Part shown: positions 7,337-11,364 of the stretch, piece after piece
How positions within the stretch are numbered: the stretch's first letter is position 1
Layout of the letters: each line of letters starts with the position of its first letter
Source of the DNA: Deltaproteobacteria bacterium
Lineage (GTDB): Bacteria > Myxococcota_A > Polyangia > HGW-17 > SLPX01
Length of the DNA: 11,364 bases
Direction: 5' to 3'
Assembly: GCA_011390535.1 (NCBI GenBank)
Contig: JAABSF010000040.1
Span: 1 to 11,364 of the forward strand
The notes under the pieces: generated by a model
Databases searched by the model: none
What the model saw: only the letters and a program-made list of their open reading frames with translations
What the model was told of the DNA's origin: nothing
Program-made: the position numbers and the translations under genes

Positions 7337-8563
7337 TTATGAGCCGACCACTTCTTGAGGTTTACTCTCTGTGCTCTCTGCACCATCAAACCAGTGAGTG
7401 GTCTTAAGGCATATCTTGACCAGAATCAGCATCACCGGCACCTCTATCAAGACACCTACCACTGTTGCCAACGCCGCCCCGGATGACAGCCCGAACAACA
7501 TAGTCGCTGTGGCAATGGCCACTTCGAAATGATTTGAGGCCCCGATCATCGCAGCGGGCGCCGCGTCTTTGTAACGCAGCTTAAACACCCTGGCCAAGCC
7601 GTAACCGAGCCAGAAGATCAACATCGTCTGGATAAAAAGTGGTATAGCAATCCACAGTATCGTAAGAGGATTGCTTATAATCACCTCACCTTTGAAGCTG
7701 AAGAGTAAAACCAGCGTAGTCAACAGCGCGATAATGGTGACGGGAGTGAGTATATGAAGAAACTTCTCTTTAAACCAGACTTCACCCTTGGCGGCGATGA
7801 GCCAACGTCGAGTTAAATACCCGGCTACCAAAGGCAAGGCCACATAGATAGAAATGGAGAGCAATAAAGCTTGCCACGGCACCGGCAGACGACCCACGCC
7901 GAGCAAAAATCCCCCCAGCACCCCATAGAGTAACAACATGGTCAAAGAATTGATGGCCACCATGACAAGGGTCAACCCATCATTTCCCTTTGCCAGAAAA
8001 CTCCACACGAGAACCATAGCGGTACAAGGCGCGATCCCCAACAAGACCGCTCCCGCAAGATAACTCCGCCACAAGGGTATCTGGAGCATCTTGACGCCCT
8101 CGTGAAGGATAACGGTCCCGGCACCGTGCTCGGCGCCAACCGGCAGATCCAGACCAAAAGGCATCTTAACAATGTCGGTTGCATCTGTGCCGATCAACCC
8201 GCGGAAGACCACCCCAAGAAATAAAGCTGAGATTGCGTACATGGTGAATGGCTTGACCGCCCAGTTTAAGAAGAGTGTTAGAAAGACGGGCTTCCCGCTC
8301 TTTCCAGCCTTAATCACTGAAGCAAAGTCTATCTTGACCATAATGGGATACATCATGAAAAACAAACAGACCGCAATGGGAATGGACACAACCGGTGCAC
8401 CCCTGACGTAAATAGCCATCCCATCAAGCCTGTGAGCCAGACCAGGTGCGAATTTTCCCAACAGAATCCCTGCGACAATGCACAAGCCAACCCAGAGCGT
8501 TAAATAACGCTCGAAGATACTCGTCATTTTGCGATCAATAACCTGACTCTTTTCGTTGGTCAT
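7337..8563 (-). CDS. acr3: Acr3-family arsenite efflux transporter
   Basis: Inner-membrane exporter of 408 residues with about ten helices. The Acr3 signature GIAPCTAMVLVW carries the essential Cys180, and GASNHFEVAIATAT carries the conserved Glu347 near the second discontinuous helix. Together these identify an Acr3 arsenite carrier, which moves arsenite out of the cytoplasm. It is longer than typical Acr3 proteins (about 350 residues), mainly because of a hydrophilic stretch at about 121-164 containing GTDATD and GAEHGAG, just before the helix bearing the signature Cys. I chose the ATG at 8563 because AAGGAG lies about nine bases upstream; a second in-frame ATG at 8572 directly abuts that ribosome site. 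A 19-bp tandem repeat lies between arsR and this start, and arsC follows 38 bases downstream. Confidence 0.95.
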   Translation of the reverse strand: MTNEKSQVIDRKMTSIFERYLTLWVGLCIVAGILLGKFAPGLAHRLDGMAIYVRGAPVVSIPIAVCLFFMMYPIMVKIDFASVIKAGKSGKPVFLTLFLNWAVKPFTMYAISALFLGVVFRGLIGTDATDIVKMPFGLDLPVGAEHGAGTVILHEGVKMLQIPLWRSYLAGAVLLGIAPCTAMVLVWSFLAKGNDGLTLVMVAINSLTMLLLYGVLGGFLLGVGRLPVPWQALLLSISIYVALPLVAGYLTRRWLIAAKGEVWFKEKFLHILTPVTIIALLTTLVLLFSFKGEVIISNPLTILWIAIPLFIQTMLIFWLGYGLARVFKLRYKDAAPAAMIGASNHFEVAIATATMLFGLSSGAALATVVGVLIEVPVMLILVKICLKTTHWFDGAESTESKPQEVVGS

Positions 8564-8615
8564 GGCTCTCATCTCCTTCGCTACGCTCTCATCTTGTGAT
8601 CAGCTCTTCTCTAGC

Positions 8616-8678
8616 CCCTCTCTTCTCCTCTTTTCCCTCTCTTCTCCTCTTTTCCCTCTCTTCTCCTCTTTTCCCTCT
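8616..8678 (-). repeat. 19-bp polypurine tandem repeat between arsR and acr3
   Basis: Three perfect head-to-tail copies of a 19-bp unit (plus strand CCCTCTCTTCTCCTCTTTT) occupy 8616-8634, 8635-8653 and 8654-8672, followed by the first six bases of a fourth. The tract is pure pyrimidine on the plus strand and so pure purine (GAGG, AGGAG and GGG runs) in the arsR-acr3 transcript. It lies wholly between the arsR stop and the acr3 start. Confidence 0.97.
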
Positions 8679-8705
8679 AATTCGCCCTTCCCTCTATTAT
8701 TCTGC

Positions 8706-9056
8706 TTAACAAGTAACTTTACTCTCTTTGGACTCCAGCCAGGCGTGGAGGTTTTTGAGGACTCTCACAGCCCCGGGATGATCAGCGAGTTTCTCCCGAA
8801 GCAGTTGGAGCACAGCCTCTTGAAAATCCTTCTCCATCGGTGAAATGGAGTAATATGACCAAGCCCCTTCCTTTCGATCAGTAACCAGCCCTGTGTGTCG
8901 CAGAGTAGCCAAATGGCGGGAAACCTTCGACTGACCGACACCAAGGGCCTCTACAAGATCGCAGACGCAAAGCTCTTTGTAATTCAAGAGCAACCACAAG
9001 ATCTGGAGCCGAGACTCATCGGCGAGAATCTTTAAAAACCCGGCAACATCTTTCAC
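8706..9056 (-). CDS. arsR: ArsR/SmtB-family arsenic-responsive repressor
   Basis: Cytoplasmic winged-helix repressor of 116 residues, first gene of the arsenic operon. After KILADESRLQIL comes ELCVCDL, with Cys30 and Cys32 in the classic alpha-3 metal site that binds As(III) in E. coli ArsR. The recognition helix is within VGQSKVSRHLATLRHTGLV (about 40-58) and the wing is in DRKEGAWSYYSIS. The last residue is also Cys. I place the start at a GTG because GGAGG lies five bases upstream and because a promoter with perfect TTGACA sits just upstream. The frame is open further, to a TTG at 9113, which has no clear ribosome site. That start would add 19 residues with a CIC motif, recalling the extra N-terminal cysteines of CadC. 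If that form is made, the inducer site could differ. Family is certain; the start is not. Confidence 0.93.
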   Translation of the reverse strand: MKDVAGFLKILADESRLQILWLLLNYKELCVCDLVEALGVGQSKVSRHLATLRHTGLVTDRKEGAWSYYSISPMEKDFQEAVLQLLREKLADHPGAVRVLKNLHAWLESKESKVTC

Positions 9057-9080
9057 AGCCACCTCCGTTGCTTTGTGACC

Positions 9081-9100
9081 ATATTCGCATATACAAATAT
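9081..9100 (-). promoter_or_regulatory. Candidate ArsR operator, imperfect palindrome
   Basis: ATATTCGCATATACAAATAT is an A+T-rich inverted repeat (arms ATATTCG and CAAATAT, six of seven pairs) like the ATATTTG-type operators bound by the ArsR/SmtB family. It overlaps the likely -10 box and transcription start of arsR and lies 25-45 bases before its GTG start, where a repressor would block initiation. Confidence 0.55.
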
Positions 9101-9121
9101 CCGGTTTTTCCAATTTGTCAA
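9094..9121 (-). promoter_or_regulatory. Candidate arsR operon promoter
   Basis: On the minus strand TTGACA (9121-9116), a perfect -35 hexamer, is followed after 16 bases by TATTTG (9099-9094), a weak -10 box. Transcription would begin near 9087, giving a leader of about 30 bases containing GGAGG before the GTG start. The overlap with the operator-like palindrome supports the assignment; the poor -10 box weakens it. Confidence 0.5.
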
Positions 9122-9347
9122 GCTCAAACTAAAAACTCTCTCCTATCTCCAGTATACCCAAACAATTTTAATACGTTACATCTTCTGCGTCCTCCAATGC
9201 ATCGGAGTGAAACCTCTCCTGCTCATCGCTTTCTTTTGTAACTCTAATTATGTTTGCCGGTTGATTGGTTAGAGTAAAGCCGAAAGAAAGGATTGACATC
9301 GCATCTTCAACGTTGTCAACTACCCTTAGATAGATTTGAAAATTGAG
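9122..9347 (+). promoter_or_regulatory. Divergent intergenic region upstream of riboswitch
   Basis: I see no gene in this stretch between the arsenic promoter and the riboswitch. It should hold the plus-strand promoter for the receptor transcript. TTGACA at 9293-9298 is a candidate -35 box, but the bases at the expected -10 distance are not a good match. TTGACA here and TGTCAA at 9314-9319 also form a dyad that could be an operator. Neither is strong evidence. Confidence 0.3.
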
Positions 9348-9598
9348 CCTGAATGGAAGAGATCATCGAAATCTCTTCCTGGGAAGCCGGTGAGAATCCG
9401 GCACGGCCCCCGCCACTGTAACCGAGGACGGAGGCAGCAGCCACCTGAGAGAATTAGAGAGTGTGTCGAATAGAAATGGCACTCTTTAAACCTTTTTCGG
9501 GTGGAAAACCACTGACGGCAAGGAGGATCGGTTTTCCGGTCGTGTCGCTGGGAAGGTGCTGCCAAAGGATGATCCGGAAGTCAGTAGACCGATTCAGG
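9348..9598 (+). ncRNA. Cobalamin (B12) riboswitch
   Basis: The conserved elements appear in order. P1 is CCTGAAT (9348-9354) pairing with ATTCAGG (9592-9598). A nine-base-pair hairpin follows (GGAAGAGAT, 9355-9363, with ATCTCTTCC, 9371-9379). The core is GGGAA, GCCGGTGAGAATCCGGC and then GGCCCCCGCCACTG (9381-9418). Next come a second CCACTG (9509-9514), GGGAAGG (9550-9556) and AAGTCAGTAGACC (9578-9590), a variant of the usual AAGCC-GGAGACC end. At about 251 bases it is somewhat long because of a variable arm near 9430-9508. It precedes a TonB-dependent receptor gene, so binding of adenosylcobalamin or a relative should reduce receptor synthesis when cobalamin is sufficient. Confidence 0.95.
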
Positions 9599-9719
9599 TT
9601 CCGGTCCCAACCTCCGGGGTGGAGGGAAAGGCGCCGGGATACCCTCCTTAGCATCCTTGGTCCCTTTTTCCCCTGTCTGAAACCGTGAGCTCTCGGGACC
9701 GGAAACACCGAGAGAAGAC
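9599..9719 (+). promoter_or_regulatory. Riboswitch expression platform with alternative stems
   Basis: This leader contains several competing pairings. TTCCGGTCCC (9599-9608), directly after P1, pairs perfectly with GGGACCGGAA (9695-9704). GGTCCC at 9659-9664 can pair with the same GGGACC. CCTCC (9611-9615) pairs with GGAGG (9621-9625), which can instead pair with CCCTCC (9642-9647). CTCTCGG (9690-9696) pairs with CCGAGAG (9708-9714), hiding the weak GAGAAG ribosome site before the ATG at 9720. There is a T5 run at 9665-9669 but no clean terminator stem before it, so translational control looks likelier. Confidence 0.6.
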
Positions 9720-11364
9720 ATGGCAGAGACAAAAGCTTCAAAAGCTTGTGCAAAAACGCCTACAAGTCTCCAGTTACCGCCGTTTATGCGGTGTAGCACA
9801 GGAATTCCATCCTTAAGCCATTGTTTAACCGGCCGGGTTTTTGGGATAAGTTGTCTTTTTGTTTTCGTCATGTTCACTGTTTTTTTAAATCGTTTTTCAT
9901 TTAAATGTGGCGGTCTAGTCATAAATCAGTCTCGAGGCGCCCCCCTCCCAAAGGCGCCTGATCAAAGAAAGCAGGTCCCCAACAACCAGAAAGAAAACGA
10001 GCAGAAAAAAAAGAAACCGGCACGAAGAGAAACGGCTAAGGGCACTAAGGACCCCAAGAGGAAGCATATCGAGCTGCAGCCGATCTATGTAAAGGAGAGT
10101 AGAACAGAGCCTGAATCCGCAGAGGCTGTGGAGACAGGGTTTACATCCATCATCTCGGCCTATGCAAACACGTTGGAAGGAATGAATACTGCTCAAGCGC
10201 TCAGCCGAACAGTGGGGGTGGGTACCAGACGTTCGGGAGGCTTAGGAGACTACACTGCGGTGTTGATAAGAGGCTCCAGCGCCCAACAGGTGGGTGTATT
10301 CATAGATGGTGTGCCACTTTCCGGAGGTTATGGAGCCACCATCGATCTTTCACTTTTTCCGTTAATGTCGTTTTCACGCATCGAGGTTTTTCGGGGAATG
10401 TTACCGTCGGAGTTCGGCTCAGAAGGGATCGGCGGAGGGATCAACCTCATCCCTGAGACTTGGAGCAACAGCGCGACCATGAACGGTGACACTAATAGAG
10501 GCAACGGAGCTTCTGTAATGAGGGTTTTCGGAGGGTTGGGCTCTTATGGATTGAGCCGCATCGGGGCCGCCGGGAGTGGCATCGAGGGGGCTCTTTCCTA
10601 TTCGGCAAATGTTTCTCTTCAATCCTGGAGTGGAGATTTCCCTTACTATTCGGACAACGGAACCCCTTACAACACACAGGATGATCGCATGGTGAAAAGG
10701 CTCAATAACGACACCCTCCTTGTGGGAGGGCTCGCTTGGGCCGGATGGCGACTTTCACCTTTAACCAGAATATCGGTGTTGGAGAGCTTCGGGTTCAAAA
10801 GCAAAGGACTGCCCGGTCTGGGACATAACCAGGCTGTGCTCACACACCTTGAATCACTACATCAAATGCTGGACTTCAAAATCCACCGGAGGTCTTTTCT
10901 GCACAGCAGGGTGGACGCCATGATTCGGGCCAATTTTCAAATGTATCGGCAGAGGTATCAGGATCCCATGGGAGAGTTGGGGATCGGTTCCCAAGATCAA
11001 GTTGATACAAGCTATTCTCTGGGGCTTATCAGCCGATTCACCTGGGCGCTTGATATGCACAACCTGTTCGCCCTGATTCCCGAGTGGCGGATTGAGACTT
11101 ACAGCGGGAGAGACTTGACGAACGGAAATCAAGACAACAACAGCCTTACGAACGACGGGGACAGGGAATTCAGCACCTTGCCGTCCAGCCGGCGATACCG
11201 TTTCGGAGTCGCCCTGAGGGATCGGATTCTTTTAGCAAAAGAGCGGGTCAGGTTGACTCCGGCCATCAGATTCGATGCCCTTTATAGCGTTGTAGATGGA
11301 GACACACGTGGCGGCCGCGCTCTTCAGAACTCTTATCAAGACTTTATAAGTCCCCGTCTTGGTG
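9720..11364 (+). CDS. TonB-dependent outer-membrane receptor, probably for cobalamin (partial)
   Basis: Open from ATG 9720 to the right edge without a stop, giving at least 548 residues; the C-terminal barrel is cut off. It has a hydrophobic export-type segment at 40-56 after a long N-region, a Lys-rich linker at about 82-116, and a likely TonB box, ELQPIYVKESRTE (118-130). The plug domain spans about 142-246, with VLIRGSSAQQVGVFIDGVP, SRIEVFRGMLPSEFGSEG and GGGINLIPE, all characteristic of such receptors. The rest alternates in the way of beta-barrel strands. The receptor would bind its ligand at the cell surface and import it with TonB-ExbBD energy. The upstream cobalamin riboswitch points to a BtuB-like role, although other corrinoids or cobalt chelates remain possible. 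The start is uncertain: GAGAAG before 9720 is weak, and ATG 9786 would give a more normal signal peptide but has no ribosome site. Confidence 0.9.
   Translation, partial: MAETKASKACAKTPTSLQLPPFMRCSTGIPSLSHCLTGRVFGISCLFVFVMFTVFLNRFSFKCGGLVINQSRGAPLPKAPDQRKQVPNNQKENEQKKKKPARRETAKGTKDPKRKHIELQPIYVKESRTEPESAEAVETGFTSIISAYANTLEGMNTAQALSRTVGVGTRRSGGLGDYTAVLIRGSSAQQVGVFIDGVPLSGGYGATIDLSLFPLMSFSRIEVFRGMLPSEFGSEGIGGGINLIPETWSNSATMNGDTNRGNGASVMRVFGGLGSYGLSRIGAAGSGIEGALSYSANVSLQSWSGDFPYYSDNGTPYNTQDDRMVKRLNNDTLLVGGLAWAGWRLSPLTRISVLESFGFKSKGLPGLGHNQAVLTHLESLHQMLDFKIHRRSFLHSRVDAMIRANFQMYRQRYQDPMGELGIGSQDQVDTSYSLGLISRFTWALDMHNLFALIPEWRIETYSGRDLTNGNQDNNSLTNDGDREFSTLPSSRRYRFGVALRDRILLAKERVRLTPAIRFDALYSVVDGDTRGGRALQNSYQDFISPRLG

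Noticed and set aside
8556..8843. Plus-strand open frame of 95 codons through the 19-bp repeat
   Set aside because: Its Ser/Leu/Phe/Pro-rich product comes from the pyrimidine repeat, and it overlaps both acr3 and arsR antisense.
9581..10196. Opposite-strand open frames across the riboswitch leader and the receptor 5' end (113 and 93 codons)
   Set aside because: They overlap a frame that is open for 548 codons with clear receptor motifs. They have no recognisable domains, and one runs antisense into the riboswitch.
1..11364. CRISPR array, tRNA, rRNA, insertion sequence or prophage genes
   Set aside because: No spaced repeats, tRNA-like folds, transposase motifs or terminal inverted repeats were seen. 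The only tandem repeat has no spacers.

Overview
This window looks like chromosomal DNA from a Gram-negative (diderm) bacterium, probably of a deltaproteobacterial lineage in the broad sense (Myxococcota, Desulfobacterota or relatives). The evidence is a TonB-dependent outer-membrane receptor, a secreted beta-helix protein with a Cys-containing C-terminal anchor like the MYXO-CTERM type, and a CoxD-like MoxR ATPase next to a membrane protein. Base composition looks fairly even, there are no mobile-element genes, and the lineage remains an inference.

Layout. (1) Positions 11-2127, minus strand: a three-helix membrane protein of unknown function, then a CoxD-like MoxR AAA+ ATPase 38 bases downstream; the transcript probably continues past the left edge. 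(2) Positions 2464-4128, plus strand: a secreted right-handed beta-helix protein ending in an acidic linker, a CSC motif and a hydrophobic anchor. (3) Positions 4232-9056, minus strand: a six-gene arsenic operon in the order arsR, acr3, arsC, ArsP-type permease, arsF-like, arsG-like. Four of its genes share the same ribosome-binding arrangement, GGAG seven bases before ATG. (4) Positions 9348-11364, plus strand: a cobalamin riboswitch, a leader full of alternative pairings, and a TonB-dependent receptor that stays open to the right edge.

How the genes work together. The ArsR repressor should sense As(III) (or a related thiophilic ion) and release the operon. ArsC reduces arsenate to arsenite and Acr3 exports it. 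The ArsP-type permease suggests export of trivalent organoarsenicals. ArsF is a membrane-anchored thioredoxin-fold protein with a CXXC motif and ArsG is a CcdA-type membrane protein with two Cys-Pro sites; together they look like a split DsbD-type electron relay serving arsenic chemistry at the membrane. The usual third partner, the small thioredoxin ArsE, is not in the window. Divergent from this operon, the riboswitch probably turns down the receptor when cobalamin is plentiful.

The most informative details are the ArsF/ArsG relay, a perfect 19-bp polypurine tandem repeat between arsR and acr3, two mutually exclusive models for the arsR start (promoter and operator against CadC-like N-terminal cysteines), and the mutually exclusive stems downstream of the riboswitch.
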